This document shows, piece by piece, positions 21,059 to 32,577 of a stretch of DNA of 44,554 bases. Made by a program: the position numbers and the translations under genes. Position 1 is the stretch's first letter, and every line of letters starts with the position of its first letter. The stretch covers positions 1 to 44,554 of the forward strand of contig NZ_SJON01000024.1 in assembly GCF_004331385.1 (NCBI RefSeq), read 5' to 3'. Source of the stretch: Enterobacter quasihormaechei. Lineage in GTDB: Bacteria > Pseudomonadota > Gammaproteobacteria > Enterobacterales > Enterobacteriaceae. The notes under the pieces were generated by a model. The model saw nothing but the letters and a program-made list of their open reading frames with translations, was not told where the DNA came from and did no database searches.

Positions 21059-22288
21059 ATGTCTCTACCGCAACTCTCACTTGCAGCCGCACGTAACCTG
21101 CATCTTGCCGCTCAGGGGCTGTTGAAAAAGCCCCGCCGTCGCGCGCAGCCAGCCGATATCCTCTCTACCGTGCAACGCATGTCGTTGCTGCAAATCGACA
21201 CCATTAACATCGTGGCGCGTAGCCCGTATCTCGTCCTGTTTAGCCGCCTGGGAAACTATCCACCACAATGGCTGGATAATGCGCTGCGTCAGGGCGAACT
21301 GATGGAATACTGGGCGCATGAAGCCTGTTTTCTCCCGCGCAGCGATTTTGCGCTGGTGCGTCACCGAATGCTCGCCCCGGACAAAATGGGCTGGAAATAC
21401 CGTCAGGCGTGGATGGTGGAACACGCGGCTGAAATAGAGCAGCTGATTGCCCATATTCACGAAAACGGCCCGGTACGCTCCGCGGATTTTGAGCACCCGC
21501 GAAAAGGCGCAAGCGGATGGTGGGAGTGGAAACCGCACAAGCGCCATCTGGAAGGGCTGTTTACGTCGGGCAAGGTGATGGTGGTTGAGCGCCGCAACTT
21601 TCAGCGCGTCTATGACCTTACGCACCGCGTTATGCCGCACTGGGACGATACGCGCGATCTGCTGTCTCAGGACGCAGCCGAAGCCGTTATGCTCGAGAAC
21701 AGCGCCCGCAGCCTGGGCATATTTCGCCCACAGTGGCTGGCGGACTATTATCGCCTGCGTCAGCCGCAGCTAAAACCGCTGCTGGAAACGTGGCAGCGCG
21801 AACAGCGCGTCTTGCCGGTCTCGGTAGCGTCGCTAGGTGACATGTGGCTGCATGCGGATTTGTTCCCGTTGCTCCCTCAGGCGCTTGAGGGAAAGCTACA
21901 GGCAACGCACAGCGCCGTGCTGTCGCCGTTCGATCCGGTTGTCTGGGACAGAAAGCGGGCCGGGCAGCTGTTTAATTTTACTTACCGTCTGGAATGCTAC
22001 ACCCCGGCGCCAAAACGTCAGTACGGTTATTTTGTTTTGCCGCTGCTGCATAAAGGCCAGCTGGTCGGGCGCATGGACGCTAAAATGCACCGTAAAACCG
22101 GCATGCTTGAAATTATCGCCCTCTGGCTTGAAGAGGGCATAAAGGTGACGGCTGGCCTGGAAAAGGGATTAACGACCGCGCTCAGTGACTTTGCGCGCTG
22201 GCAGGGGGCGCACAACATTGTACTGGGCCGCGTGCCTGCGGGGCTGTTTACGGCCTGTCGAGGTGGCTGGGAAACAGACACTCCCTGA
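21059..22288 (+). CDS. ycaQ: DNA glycosylase YcaQ (HTH_42 / AlkX family)
   Basis: The 409-residue protein matches E. coli YcaQ (about 410). The family consists of tandem winged-helix DNA glycosylases that excise bulky N7-alkyl adducts and unhook interstrand crosslinks; Streptomyces AlkZ is the prototype. The catalytic Q-x-D motif is visible as LLQIDTIN, with Gln45 and Asp47, and conserved HRMLAPDKMGWKY and YWAHEACFLPR segments follow. The C-terminal part carries SPFDPVVWDRKR, typical of the family. It probably belongs to the msbA-lpxK transcript by spacing, although its function is unrelated. The short gap to ycaR (45 bases) suggests continued co-transcription. Confidence 0.93.
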   Translation: MSLPQLSLAAARNLHLAAQGLLKKPRRRAQPADILSTVQRMSLLQIDTINIVARSPYLVLFSRLGNYPPQWLDNALRQGELMEYWAHEACFLPRSDFALVRHRMLAPDKMGWKYRQAWMVEHAAEIEQLIAHIHENGPVRSADFEHPRKGASGWWEWKPHKRHLEGLFTSGKVMVVERRNFQRVYDLTHRVMPHWDDTRDLLSQDAAEAVMLENSARSLGIFRPQWLADYYRLRQPQLKPLLETWQREQRVLPVSVASLGDMWLHADLFPLLPQALEGKLQATHSAVLSPFDPVVWDRKRAGQLFNFTYRLECYTPAPKRQYGYFVLPLLHKGQLVGRMDAKMHRKTGMLEIIALWLEEGIKVTAGLEKGLTTALSDFARWQGAHNIVLGRVPAGLFTACRGGWETDTP

Positions 22289-22333
22289 AAAGGGAATATG
22301 ATAAGCTTTAGGGATTACCCATACGGAGGAACT

Positions 22334-23259
<926 letters not shown>

Positions 23260-23267
23260 TTCGCAGC

Positions 23268-23300
23268 CATCCCCTCGTTCTGAGGGGATGTTCTTCTCCC
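23268..23300 (+). terminator. Terminator of kdsB
   Basis: A 9-bp perfect stem (23268-23276 with 23282-23290), a 5-base loop and a pyrimidine/T-rich tail begin 9 bases after the stop. Confidence 0.82.
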
Positions 23301-23390
23301 TTTTCTTTTTCATTATTGATCTCGACCGGGTGACATCCGGGTTTCGCACGCTCATTATAAAAGCAGTAGTCTTAATGAGGGTAATCTCAT

Positions 23391-24284
23391 ATGGAACAAC
23401 TGCGTGCTGAACTGAGTCATCTCCTTGGCGAAAAGCTAAGCCGTGTGGAGTGCGTAAATGAAAAGGCTGATACCGCGCTCTGGGCGTTGTATGACAGTCA
23501 GGGAAACCCTATGCCGCTGATGGCCAGAAGTTTTAGCTCGCCGGGCGTCGCCAGACAGCTGGCCTGGAAAACGTCGATGCTGGCGCGGGAAGGAACGGTC
23601 CGTATGCCAACGGTTTACGGCGTCATGACCCATGAGGAGCATCCCGGCCCGGATGTTCTGCTGATTGAGCGTTTACACGGAGTTTCTGTTGCAGCCCCGA
23701 CGCGGACGCCGGCGCGATGGGAGCAGCTGAAGGATCAGATCGTCGAAGCCCTGCTTGGCTGGCACCGGCACGACAGCCGCGGTCTGGTTGGCGCGGTAGA
23801 CAGCACCCAGGAAAACCTGTGGCCGCTGTGGTATCGCCAGCGCGTTGAAGTGCTGTGGGGCACGCTCAACCAGTTCAACAACACCGGTTTGACGATGCAG
23901 GACAAACGCATCCTGTTCCGCACCCGGGAATGTCTGCCCGCGCTGTTTGAGGGTTTTAACGACAACTGTGTGCTGATTCATGGCAACTTCACGCTGCGCA
24001 GCATGCTAAAAGACTCGCGCAGCGATCAGCTTCTGGCGATGGTCGGACCGGGGATAATGCTCTGGGCGCCGCGCGAGTACGAGCTGTTCAGGCTGAGCGA
24101 GGGCGGGGCGGCGGAAGAGTTGCTCTGGCATTATCTTCAGCGCGCCCCCGTTGCGGAAGCTTTTCTCTGGCGGCGCTGGCTCTATCTGCTCTGGGATGAG
24201 GTGGCGCAGCTGGTCAACACCGGGCGCTTCAATCGCGCCAGTTTCGATCTTGCCGCAACGTCACTCTTGCCCTGGCTTGCCTGA
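23391..24284 (+). CDS. ycbJ: YcbJ, kinase-fold (APH-like) protein
   Basis: The 297-residue protein matches E. coli YcbJ in length and along its sequence. It has the aminoglycoside phosphotransferase / choline kinase fold pattern. An N-lobe with LMARSF and LAWKTSMLAREG precedes a hinge VLLIERLHGV (about 88-97), and the catalytic-loop position reads HGN at 197-199. The usual aspartate (HGD) is asparagine. The later metal-binding position reads VGPG (218-221) where active members have an Asp. It therefore looks like a pseudokinase, or a kinase with changed chemistry; E. coli YcbJ appears to share this. Function is unknown. It has a GAGGG ribosome site. Its 3' end overlaps elyC from the other strand by 24 bases. 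Confidence 0.9.
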   Translation: MEQLRAELSHLLGEKLSRVECVNEKADTALWALYDSQGNPMPLMARSFSSPGVARQLAWKTSMLAREGTVRMPTVYGVMTHEEHPGPDVLLIERLHGVSVAAPTRTPARWEQLKDQIVEALLGWHRHDSRGLVGAVDSTQENLWPLWYRQRVEVLWGTLNQFNNTGLTMQDKRILFRTRECLPALFEGFNDNCVLIHGNFTLRSMLKDSRSDQLLAMVGPGIMLWAPREYELFRLSEGGAAEELLWHYLQRAPVAEAFLWRRWLYLLWDEVAQLVNTGRFNRASFDLAATSLLPWLA

Positions 24285-25040
24285 CGAACCCTTGAGCCAC
24301 TGCCACAGGCGGCCAAGCGTCTCGTAGCCGACGCGGTCGCTGTGCATCAGCCATACCGGGGACGGGATTATCCGTTCCCACGGGTTGAGCGGGGCGTCAA
24401 TGGCCAGCTGGTTTGCCGGAGCAGGAAGCGGATGCAGACCCTGCTTCTCAAAGAAAATCATTGCGCGTGGCAGGTGTGAAGCAGAGGTCACCAGCAGGAA
24501 CGGCACGTCACCGATAGCCTGTTTCACCGCCGCCGCCTCTTCTTCGGTATCTTTTGGGCTATCCAGCGTGATGATGGCGGAACGCGGTACGCCAAGCGAT
24601 TCAGCCACTCTTGCCCCTGCTTCAGCGGTGCTGACCGGGTTGGTTTTTGCCGCAGCACCCGTGAAGATCATCTTCGATCCCGGGTTGGCAAGCCAAAGGC
24701 GGATCCCCTCGTTCAGGCGCGGCAGGCTGTTGTTGATCAGGTTTGAGCTGGGGGCCCAGTCAGGGTCCCAGGTATACCCGCCGCCCAGCACCACGATGTA
24801 GTCCACCTTCTGGTTTCCCTGCCACGTCGGGTAGGTGTTCTCTATCGGGCGTAATAAACCGTCGGCGACCGGTTGCAGGCTGAGCAACAGCAGCGCCAGC
24901 CAGCCCGCGGTGACGAGAGATTTACCGCTTTTCTGAAAGCGGCTAAACCATATCAATCCCAGCCCCAGGGCGATGACGAGCAGCAGCAGAGGAAGGGGAA
25001 GCATCATGCCTCCGATATATTTTTTTAGGGTAAAAAGCAT
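24261..25040 (-). CDS. elyC: Envelope biogenesis factor ElyC (DUF218)
   Basis: The 259-residue inner-membrane protein has the same length as E. coli ElyC (YcbC). Two N-terminal helices (about 13-30 and 40-57) are followed by the DUF218 domain with VDYIVVLGGGYTW (about 79-91), TSASHLPRAMIFF and GYETLGRLWQWLK. ElyC of E. coli is needed for normal peptidoglycan assembly at low temperature and influences use of the undecaprenyl carrier and enterobacterial common antigen; its exact reaction is unknown. The ribosome site AAGGA lies 10 bases from the ATG. It converges on ycbJ with a 24-base overlap and shares a 120-base upstream gap with the divergent cmoM operon. Confidence 0.93.
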   Translation of the reverse strand: MLFTLKKYIGGMMLPLPLLLLVIALGLGLIWFSRFQKSGKSLVTAGWLALLLLSLQPVADGLLRPIENTYPTWQGNQKVDYIVVLGGGYTWDPDWAPSSNLINNSLPRLNEGIRLWLANPGSKMIFTGAAAKTNPVSTAEAGARVAESLGVPRSAIITLDSPKDTEEEAAAVKQAIGDVPFLLVTSASHLPRAMIFFEKQGLHPLPAPANQLAIDAPLNPWERIIPSPVWLMHSDRVGYETLGRLWQWLKGSSGKPGQE

Positions 25041-25160
25041 CCTTTTTGGTTCCTTTTTTAACCATACAGCAGGTGATTGCCCGTGATATTACACCAGAGT
25101 GGTTCATTCTCCGCGCGGGTGTGACAAAATAGCGGTTTTGCAGTGAGTGGAACCCTCCCA

Positions 25161-25940
25161 ATGCGGGATCGCAATTTTGATGACATCGCGGAAAAGTTTT
25201 CGCGCAACATTTATGGCACCACCAAAGGTCAGCTTCGTCAGACGATCCTCTGGCAGGATCTGGACAAGCTGCTGGCGGAATTCGGTGACCGACGGTTGCG
25301 CGTGCTGGATGCCGGCGGTGGGGAAGGTCAGACTGCAATTTTGATGGCGCAGCGGGGGCATCACGTCACGCTGTGCGATCTTTCTGCCGAGATGGTTGCG
25401 CGCGCCGAGCGAGCGGCAGAAGAGAAAGGTGTGAGCGACAACATGCATTTTATACATTGCGCCGCTCAGGACATTCCGCAGCATTTGGAAACGCAGGTTG
25501 ATCTGATATTGTTTCATGCTGTGCTCGAATGGGTCGCCGAACCGCAGGCGATGTTAAAAACGCTGTGGTCGATGTTGCGCCCGGGCGGTGCGTTATCGCT
25601 GATGTTCTACAACGCCAACGGCCTGCTGATGCGAAACGTGCTGGTGGGCAATTTTGGCTACGTACAGCAGGGCATGTATAAAAAGAAACGACGCACGCTG
25701 TCACCGGATTTCCCCCGTGAACCGCAGCAGGTCTATGGCTGGCTGGAGGAGATCGGCTGGGAAATTACCGGCAAAACCGGCGTGAGGGTGTTTCATGATT
25801 ATCTGCGTGATAAACAAAAACAGGACGACTGTTTAGACGCCTTAACAGAAATAGAGACGCGGTACTGCCGCCAGGAGCCTTACCTGAGCCTTGGTCGCTA
25901 TATCCACGTCACCGCGCGCAAGCCGCAGATGCAAGGATAA
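25161..25940 (+). CDS. cmoM: tRNA 5-carboxymethoxyuridine methyltransferase CmoM
   Basis: CmoM (formerly SmtA) methylates the cmo5U wobble base at position 34 of some tRNAs to mcmo5U. The protein is 259 residues with the start at 25161 (MRDRNFDDIA), matching the E. coli start. A GTG six codons upstream could extend it, but that stretch is not conserved. SAM motif I reads VLDAGGGEGQTA, the acidic end of beta-2 is CDLSAEM, and motif IV is LILFHAVLEWV. It is the first gene of the cmoM-mukF-mukE-mukB operon, with only 3 bases between it and mukF, whose ribosome site lies within its last codons. Confidence 0.95.
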   Translation: MRDRNFDDIAEKFSRNIYGTTKGQLRQTILWQDLDKLLAEFGDRRLRVLDAGGGEGQTAILMAQRGHHVTLCDLSAEMVARAERAAEEKGVSDNMHFIHCAAQDIPQHLETQVDLILFHAVLEWVAEPQAMLKTLWSMLRPGGALSLMFYNANGLLMRNVLVGNFGYVQQGMYKKKRRTLSPDFPREPQQVYGWLEEIGWEITGKTGVRVFHDYLRDKQKQDDCLDALTEIETRYCRQEPYLSLGRYIHVTARKPQMQG

Positions 25941-25943
25941 TCT

Positions 25944-27266
25944 ATGAGTGAATTTTCCCAGACAGTCCCCGAACTGGTTGCCTGGGCCAGGAAAAACGAT
26001 TTCTCCATCTCGCTGCCGGTAGACAGACTCTCTTTCCTGCTGGCGGTTGCGACGCTGAACGGCGAACGCCTGGATGGCGAAATGAGTGAAGGCGAACTGG
26101 TGGACGCGTTCCGCCACGTCAGTGATGCGTTTGAGCAAACCAGCGAAACCATTAGCGTGCGTGCCAATAACGCAATCAATGATATGGTGCGTCAACGTCT
26201 GCTGAACCGCTTTACCAGCGAGCAGGCGGAAGGAAACGCCATCTATCGTCTGACGCCACTGGGCATTGGCATTACCGATTACTACATCCGCCAGCGCGAA
26301 TTTTCCACGCTGCGTCTCTCCATGCAGCTCTCCATTGTTGCAGGCGAGCTGAAGCGTGCCGCCGACGCGGCCGATGAAAACGGTGACGAATTCCACTGGC
26401 ACCGCAACGTTTACGCGCCGCTGAAATACTCGGTCGCTGAGATTTTCGACAGTATCGATCTGACTCAGCGTCTGATGGACGAACAGCAGCAGCAGGTGAA
26501 AGACGATATTGCCCAGCTGCTGAATAAAGACTGGCGCGCGGCCATTTCCAGCTGTGAACTCTTACTGTCAGAAACGTCCGGTACGCTGCGTGAGTTGCAG
26601 GATACGCTGGAGGCGGCGGGTGACAAGCTACAGGCCAACCTGCTGCGCATCCAGGACGCGACGCTGGCGCACGACGATCTGCATTTTATCGACCGTCTGG
26701 TGTTCGATCTGCAAAGCAAGCTTGACCGCATTATCAGCTGGGGCCAGCAGTCGATCGATCTGTGGATCGGGTACGATCGCCACGTGCATAAATTTATCCG
26801 TACCGCTATCGATATGGATAAGAACCGCGTCTTTGCTCAGCGTCTGCGCCAGTCGGTACAGACCTACTTTGACGCGCCGTGGGCGCTGACCTACGCCAAC
26901 GCCGATCGTCTGCTGGATATGCGCGACGAAGAGATGGCGCTGCGCGATGAAGAGGTCACCGGTGAACTGCCGCCGGATCTGGAATACGAAGAATTTAACG
27001 AAATTCGCGAGCAGCTTGCGGCGATGATCGAAGAACAGCTCGCTGTCTACAAAACCAGACAAGCGCCGCTGGATCTTGGCCTCGTGGTGCGCGACTATCT
27101 GGCGCAGTATCCGCGAGCGCGCCACTTCGATGTAGCCCGCATTGTTGTAGACCAGGCGGTGCGCCTGGGCATCGCACAAGCCGATTTCACCGGACTGCCG
27201 CCGAAGTGGCAGCCGATTAACGATTACGGAGCCAAGGTACAGGCGCATGTCATTGACAAATATTGA
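25944..27266 (+). CDS. mukF: Condensin kleisin subunit MukF
   Basis: MukF is the kleisin of the MukBEF chromosome-organising complex. It is 440 residues, as in E. coli. The N-terminal winged-helix dimerisation domain (about 1-120), the helical middle part that contacts the MukB neck, and the C-terminal winged helix that binds the MukB head are all collinear with E. coli. The acidic linker ([22 protein letters not shown] in part, around 330-350) that binds MukE is present. Its ribosome site AAGGA overlaps the end of cmoM, and its last 20 bases overlap mukE, so the products are made in fixed proportion. Confidence 0.98.
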   Translation: MSEFSQTVPELVAWARKNDFSISLPVDRLSFLLAVATLNGERLDGEMSEGELVDAFRHVSDAFEQTSETISVRANNAINDMVRQRLLNRFTSEQAEGNAIYRLTPLGIGITDYYIRQREFSTLRLSMQLSIVAGELKRAADAADENGDEFHWHRNVYAPLKYSVAEIFDSIDLTQRLMDEQQQQVKDDIAQLLNKDWRAAISSCELLLSETSGTLRELQDTLEAAGDKLQANLLRIQDATLAHDDLHFIDRLVFDLQSKLDRIISWGQQSIDLWIGYDRHVHKFIRTAIDMDKNRVFAQRLRQSVQTYFDAPWALTYANADRLLDMRDEEMALRDEEVTGELPPDLEYEEFNEIREQLAAMIEEQLAVYKTRQAPLDLGLVVRDYLAQYPRARHFDVARIVVDQAVRLGIAQADFTGLPPKWQPINDYGAKVQAHVIDKY

Positions 27267-27951
27267 AAACGTGATGCCAGTTAAGCTGGCACAGGCGCTG
27301 GCAAATCCGTTGTTTCCGGCGCTGGACAGCCAGCTGCGTGCCGGTCGTCACATTGGCCTTGACGAGCTGGATAATCACGCCTTTTTGATGGACTTCCAGG
27401 AGTATCTGGAAGAGTTCTACGCTCGCTATAACGTTGAGCTGATCCGCGCGCCGGAAGGGTTTTTCTACCTGCGCCCGCGCTCTACCACGCTTATTCCGCG
27501 CTCGGTGCTTTCCGAACTGGACATGATGGTCGGCAAAATTCTCTGCTACCTCTACCTCAGCCCGGAACGTCTGGCCAATGAAGGGATCTTCACCCAGCAG
27601 GAGCTTTACGATGAGCTGCTGTCGCTGGCGGATGAAAGCAAGCTCCTGAAGCTGGTAAACAACCGTTCGACGGGGTCCGATCTGGACCGTCAGAAATTAC
27701 AGGAAAAAGTACGTTCCTCCCTCAACCGCCTGCGCCGTCTGGGGATGGTGTGGTTCATGGGCCACGACAGCAGCAAATTCCGCATCACCGAATCGGTCTT
27801 CCGCTTTGGCGCCGACGTGCGCGCGGGTGACGATGCGCGTGAAGCGCAGCTGCGCATGATCCGTGACGGTGAAGCGATGCCGGTGGAAAACCATTTGCAG
27901 CTCAATGACGAGCATGAAGAGAATCAGCCGGATAGCGGGGAGGAAGAGTAA
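27247..27951 (+). CDS. mukE: Condensin subunit MukE
   Basis: MukE is the winged-helix (KITE-type) partner that binds the MukF linker and regulates MukB ATPase and MatP contact. It is 234 residues, as in E. coli, with near-identical central sequence and a strongly acidic tail ending in GEEE. It starts 20 bases inside mukF in another frame, and its stop shares one base with the mukB start (TAATG). This tight packing indicates translational coupling through mukFEB. Confidence 0.98.
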   Translation: MSLTNIENVMPVKLAQALANPLFPALDSQLRAGRHIGLDELDNHAFLMDFQEYLEEFYARYNVELIRAPEGFFYLRPRSTTLIPRSVLSELDMMVGKILCYLYLSPERLANEGIFTQQELYDELLSLADESKLLKLVNNRSTGSDLDRQKLQEKVRSSLNRLRRLGMVWFMGHDSSKFRITESVFRFGADVRAGDDAREAQLRMIRDGEAMPVENHLQLNDEHEENQPDSGEEE

Positions 27952-30900
27952 TGATTGAACGCGGTAAATTTCGCTCACTAACGCTGATCAACTGGAACGG
28001 CTTCTTTGCCCGAACCTTCGATCTGGATGAGCTGGTGACGACGCTCTCCGGCGGTAACGGGGCGGGTAAATCCACCACCATGGCGGCCTTCGTCACGGCG
28101 CTGATCCCTGACCTGACCCTGCTGCACTTCCGTAATACCACCGAAGCCGGCGCAACGAGCGGCTCTCGTGATAAAGGTCTGCACGGTAAGCTAAAAGCGG
28201 GCGTCTGTTATTCCGTGCTGGACGTGATCAACTCCCGTCATCAGCGCGTGGTTGTGGGCGTACGTCTGCAACAGGTTGCCGGCCGCGACCGTAAGGTGGA
28301 TATCAAGCCGTTTGCGATCCAGGGGCTGCCAACCTCCGTGCAGCCGACCGCGCTGCTGACGGAAACCCTGAATGAACGTCAGGCGCGCGTCCTGACGCTT
28401 CAGGAGCTGAAGGACAAGCTGGAAGCCATCGAAGGCGTGCAGTTTAAGCAGTTTAACTCCATCACCGACTACCACTCCCTGATGTTCGATCTCGGCGTGG
28501 TTGCCCGTCGACTGCGCAGCGCGTCAGATCGTAGTAAATACTACCGTCTGATTGAAGCCTCCCTGTACGGCGGTATCTCCAGCGCCATTACCCGCTCCCT
28601 GCGCGACTACCTGCTGCCGGAAAACAGCGGCGTGCGTAAGGCCTTCCAGGATATGGAAGCTGCGCTGCGTGAAAACCGCATGACGCTGGAAGCAATTCGC
28701 GTTACGCAGTCTGACCGCGACCTGTTTAAGCACCTGATCAGCGAAGCCACCAACTACGTGGCGGCGGATTACATGCGTCACGCCAACGAGCGCCGCATTC
28801 ATCTCGATCAGGCGCTGGAGTACCGCCGCGAGCTGTTTACCTCCCGTAAACAGCTGGTGGCCGAGCAGTATAAGCATGTCGAAATGGCGCGCGAGCTGGG
28901 CGAGCACAACGGTGCAGAAGGGGATCTGGAAGCCGATTACCAGGCCGCCAGCGATCATCTGAACCTGGTGCAGACCGCGCTGCGTCAGCAGGAAAAAATC
29001 GAGCGCTATGAAGCCGATCTTGACGAGCTGCAAATTCGTCTTGAAGAACAAAATGAAGTGGTGGCCGAAGCCGCCGATTTGCAGGAAGAGAACGAAGCCC
29101 GCGCTGAAGCCGCCGAGCTGGAAGTGGATGAGCTGAAAAGCCAGCTCGCGGATTACCAGCAGGCGCTGGACGTGCAGCAGACGCGTGCGATCCAGTACAA
29201 CCAGGCGCTACAGGCGTTGCAGCGCGCCAAAGAGCTGTGCCACCTGCCGGACCTGACCCCGGAAAGCGCTGATGAATGGCTGGATACCTTCCAGGCCAAA
29301 GAGCAGGAAGCCACCGAAAAACTGCTTTCTCTCGATCAGAAAATGAGCGTGGCGCAAACCGCGCACAGCCAGTTTGAGCAGGCGTACCAGCTGGTGGTGG
29401 CGATTAACGGTCCGCTCGCGCGTAACGAAGCGTGGGACGTTGCCCGCGAACTGCTGCGCGATGGCGTCAATCAGCGCCATCTGGCCGAGCAGGTGCAGCC
29501 GCTGCGCATGCGCCTCAACGAGCTGGAACAGCGTCTGCGCGAACAGCAGGAAGCCGAGCGTCTGCTGGCGGAGTTCTGCAAACGTCAGGGTAAACGTTAC
29601 GATTTTGACGAGCTTGAGGCCCTGCATCAGGAGCTGGAAGCGCGTATTGCGGCTCTGTCCGATACCGTATCAAATGCCAGCGAACAGCGTATGACGCTGC
29701 GTCAGGAGCTGGAACAGCTTCAGTCCCGTTCGAAGACGCTCTTGCAGCGTGCGCCGGTCTGGCTGGCCGCACAAAGCAGCCTGAACCAGCTAAGCGAGCA
29801 GTGTGGCCAGGAGTTTGCGTCCAGCCAGGATGTCACCGAATACATGCAACAGCTGCTGGAGCGCGAGCGCGAAGCGATTGTTGAGCGTGACGAAGTGGGC
29901 GCGCGCAAGCGTGACGTCGATGAAGAAATCGAGCGTTTAAGCCAGCCAGGTGGCTCTGAAGATCCGCGCCTGAATGCCTTAGCCGAGCGCTTCGGCGGCG
30001 TGCTGCTGTCTGAGATTTATGACGATGTTGGCCTGGACGATGCGCCGTACTTCTCCGCGCTGTACGGTCCGTCCCGTAACGCGATTGTGGTGCCGGACCT
30101 GTCGCTGATTTCTGACCAGCTTGCAGGCCTGGAAGACTGTCCGGAAGATCTCTACCTCATCGAAGGGGATCCGCAGTCGTTTGATGACAGCGTATTCAGC
30201 GTCGACGAGCTGGAAAAAGCGGTGGTGGTGAAAATCGCCGATCGCCAGTGGCGCTACTCGCGCTTCCCGGAACTGCCGCTGTTTGGCCGCGCCGCGCGTG
30301 AAAGCCGCATTGAAAGCCTGCACGCCGAGCGCGAAACGCTTTCCGAACGATTCGCAACCCTCTCGTTTGACGTGCAGAAAACCCAGCGTCTGCATCAGGC
30401 CTTCAGCCGCTTTATCGGCAGCCATCTGGGCGTGGCCTTTGAGCCCGATCCGGAAGCCGAAATTCGCAAGCTCAACACCCGCCGCGGTGAGCTGGAGCGC
30501 GCGCTGGCCAGCCATGAAAATGACAACCAGCAGAGCCGCGTCCAGTTCGAGCAGGCGAAAGAGGGCGTTGCGGCGCTTAACCGCATCCTGCCGCGCCTGA
30601 ACCTGCTGGCGGACGATACGCTCGCCGACCGCGTGGATGAAATTCAGGAACGACTGGACGAGGCGCAGGAAGCCGCGCGCTTTGTGCAGCAGCACGGCAA
30701 TCAGCTGGCGAAGCTGGAGCCGATGGTTTCCGTTCTCCAGAGCGACCCGGAACAGTTTGAGCAGTTAAAAGAGGATTACGCCTGGTCACAGCAGGTGCAG
30801 CGCGAAGCGCGTCAGCAGGCCTTTGCCCTGACGGAAGTGGTGCAACGTCGCGCGCACTTCGGCTACTCCGATTCAGCAGAAATGCTGAGCGGGAACAGCG

Positions 30901-32399
30901 ATCTTAATGAAAAGCTGCGCCAGCGCCTTGAGCAGGCGGAAGCGGAACGTACCCGCGCGCGCGAAGCGATGCGTACTCACGCCGCACAGCTGAGCCAGTA
31001 CAGCCAGGTGATGGCGTCGTTGAAAAGCTCCTTCGACACTAAGAAAGAGCTGTTAAACGACCTGCATAAAGAGTTGCAGGACATTGGCGTGCGCGCCGAC
31101 AGCGGTGCAGAAGAGCGGGCACGTATTCGCCGCGATGAGCTGCATGCGCAGCTCAGCAACAACCGTGCGCGTCGTAATCAGCTGGAAAAAGCGCTGACCT
31201 TCTGTGAAGCGGAGATGGACAACCTGACGCGTCGCCTGCGCAAGCTGGAACGTGACTATCACGAGATGCGCGAGCAGGTTGTGACCGCGAAGGCGGGCTG
31301 GTGCGCGGTCATGCGCATGGTGAAAGACAATAACGTGGAGCGACGTCTGCATCGCCGCGAGCTGGCGTATCTGTCGGCCGATGAACTGCGTTCTATGTCG
31401 GATAAGGCGCTGGGCGCGCTGCGTCTGGCGGTGGCGGATAACGAACACCTGCGCGACGTGCTGCGCATGTCCGAAGATCCGAAGCGTCCTGAGCGCAAAA
31501 TCCAGTTCTTCGTGGCGGTGTATCAGCACTTACGCGAGCGTATTCGTCAGGACATCATCCGTACCGACGATCCGGTTGAAGCGATCGAACAGATGGAGAT
31601 CGAGCTGGGCCGTCTGACGGAAGAGCTGACCTCCCGCGAGCAGAAGCTGGCAATCAGTTCCCGCAGCGTGGCGAACATTATTCGTAAAACCATTCAGCGC
31701 GAGCAGAACCGTATCCGTCAGTTGAACCAGGGCCTGCAAAGCGTGTCGTTTGGCCAGGTCAACAGCGTGCGTCTGAACGTGAACGTGCGCGAGGCGCACT
31801 CCACGCTGCTGGACGTACTGTCTGAACAACACGAACAGCATCAGGATCTGTTCAACAGCAACCGCCTGACCTTCTCCGAAGCGCTGGCGAAGCTGTATCA
31901 GCGTCTGAATCCGCAGATTGACATGGGCCAGCGTACGCCGCAAACCATCGGCGAGGAGCTGCTGGACTACCGCAACTACCTGGAAATGGAGGTTGAAGTT
32001 AACCGTGGCTCTGACGGCTGGCTGCGCGCGGAATCCGGCGCGCTCTCCACCGGTGAAGCCATCGGTACCGGTATGTCGATTCTGGTGATGGTGGTGCAGA
32101 GCTGGGAAGATGAAGCGCGTCGTCTGCGCGGCAAAGACATCTCCCCATGCCGCCTGCTGTTCCTTGATGAAGCGGCGCGTCTCGATGCCCGCTCCATCGC
32201 CACGCTGTTTGAGCTTTGCGATCGTCTTGATATGCAGCTCATTATCGCGGCGCCGGAAAACATCAGTCCGGAAAAAGGGACGACCTATAAGCTGGTGCGT
32301 AAGGTGTTTCAGAACACCGAGCACGTGCACGTCGTTGGCCTGCGCGGCTTCGCACCGCAGCCGCCGGAGTCCTTACCCGGCACGGCTGACGCCTCATAA
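27951..32399 (+). CDS. mukB: Condensin SMC-like ATPase MukB
   Basis: MukB is the SMC-related motor of the MukBEF complex, needed for chromosome segregation. It is 1482 residues, four fewer than E. coli. The N-terminal head has Walker A GGNGAGKS at 34-41. Two long coiled-coil arms flank the globular hinge (about 660-780), the site of dimerisation and topoisomerase IV contact. The C-terminal head has the signature LSTGEA with Ser1366 and Walker [10 protein letters not shown] with Asp1406 and Glu1407, the same numbers as in E. coli. Length changes therefore lie at the C-terminal tail. It is the last gene of the operon and is followed by a strong terminator. Confidence 0.98.
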   Translation: MIERGKFRSLTLINWNGFFARTFDLDELVTTLSGGNGAGKSTTMAAFVTALIPDLTLLHFRNTTEAGATSGSRDKGLHGKLKAGVCYSVLDVINSRHQRVVVGVRLQQVAGRDRKVDIKPFAIQGLPTSVQPTALLTETLNERQARVLTLQELKDKLEAIEGVQFKQFNSITDYHSLMFDLGVVARRLRSASDRSKYYRLIEASLYGGISSAITRSLRDYLLPENSGVRKAFQDMEAALRENRMTLEAIRVTQSDRDLFKHLISEATNYVAADYMRHANERRIHLDQALEYRRELFTSRKQLVAEQYKHVEMARELGEHNGAEGDLEADYQAASDHLNLVQTALRQQEKIERYEADLDELQIRLEEQNEVVAEAADLQEENEARAEAAELEVDELKSQLADYQQALDVQQTRAIQYNQALQALQRAKELCHLPDLTPESADEWLDTFQAKEQEATEKLLSLDQKMSVAQTAHSQFEQAYQLVVAINGPLARNEAWDVARELLRDGVNQRHLAEQVQPLRMRLNELEQRLREQQEAERLLAEFCKRQGKRYDFDELEALHQELEARIAALSDTVSNASEQRMTLRQELEQLQSRSKTLLQRAPVWLAAQSSLNQLSEQCGQEFASSQDVTEYMQQLLEREREAIVERDEVGARKRDVDEEIERLSQPGGSEDPRLNALAERFGGVLLSEIYDDVGLDDAPYFSALYGPSRNAIVVPDLSLISDQLAGLEDCPEDLYLIEGDPQSFDDSVFSVDELEKAVVVKIADRQWRYSRFPELPLFGRAARESRIESLHAERETLSERFATLSFDVQKTQRLHQAFSRFIGSHLGVAFEPDPEAEIRKLNTRRGELERALASHENDNQQSRVQFEQAKEGVAALNRILPRLNLLADDTLADRVDEIQERLDEAQEAARFVQQHGNQLAKLEPMVSVLQSDPEQFEQLKEDYAWSQQVQREARQQAFALTEVVQRRAHFGYSDSAEMLSGNSDLNEKLRQRLEQAEAERTRAREAMRTHAAQLSQYSQVMASLKSSFDTKKELLNDLHKELQDIGVRADSGAEERARIRRDELHAQLSNNRARRNQLEKALTFCEAEMDNLTRRLRKLERDYHEMREQVVTAKAGWCAVMRMVKDNNVERRLHRRELAYLSADELRSMSDKALGALRLAVADNEHLRDVLRMSEDPKRPERKIQFFVAVYQHLRERIRQDIIRTDDPVEAIEQMEIELGRLTEELTSREQKLAISSRSVANIIRKTIQREQNRIRQLNQGLQSVSFGQVNSVRLNVNVREAHSTLLDVLSEQHEQHQDLFNSNRLTFSEALAKLYQRLNPQIDMGQRTPQTIGEELLDYRNYLEMEVEVNRGSDGWLRAESGALSTGEAIGTGMSILVMVVQSWEDEARRLRGKDISPCRLLFLDEAARLDARSIATLFELCDRLDMQLIIAAPENISPEKGTTYKLVRKVFQNTEHVHVVGLRGFAPQPPESLPGTADAS

Positions 32400-32412
32400 G
32401 GCGGCTCAGACA

Positions 32413-32441
32413 AAAGGCGGCGCGTATGCGCCGCTTTTTTT
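32413..32441 (+). terminator. Terminator of the muk operon
   Basis: A GC-rich stem (32417-32423 with 32428-32434, extended by A-T and G-U pairs), loop GTAT and a 7-base T-run begin shortly after the mukB stop. Confidence 0.88.
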
Positions 32442-32577
32442 ATTCACTTAACTTGTGTTCAGGGCTGCGTTATCTTTAAACTTCTTTACATAAGGTAAGG
32501 CAACAGCGTGTATGCCTTTCTATACTGAAGGAAAGCTCCAGAATAATGGGCATGTCGTGAAAAACAGGGGGCAAGGG

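Noticed and set aside
28850..29400. GCTGGTGG (Chi) octamers within mukB
   Set aside because: At least two occur, but this is ordinary for enterobacterial core genes and the codon pattern Leu-Val/Gln-Leu-Val explains them.
32435..32577. CpxR-like GTAAG/GTAAA words upstream of ldtD
   Set aside because: The words are on opposite strands and not in the GTAAA-N5-GTAAA arrangement, so I could not support a CpxR site despite the known Cpx control of ldtD in E. coli.
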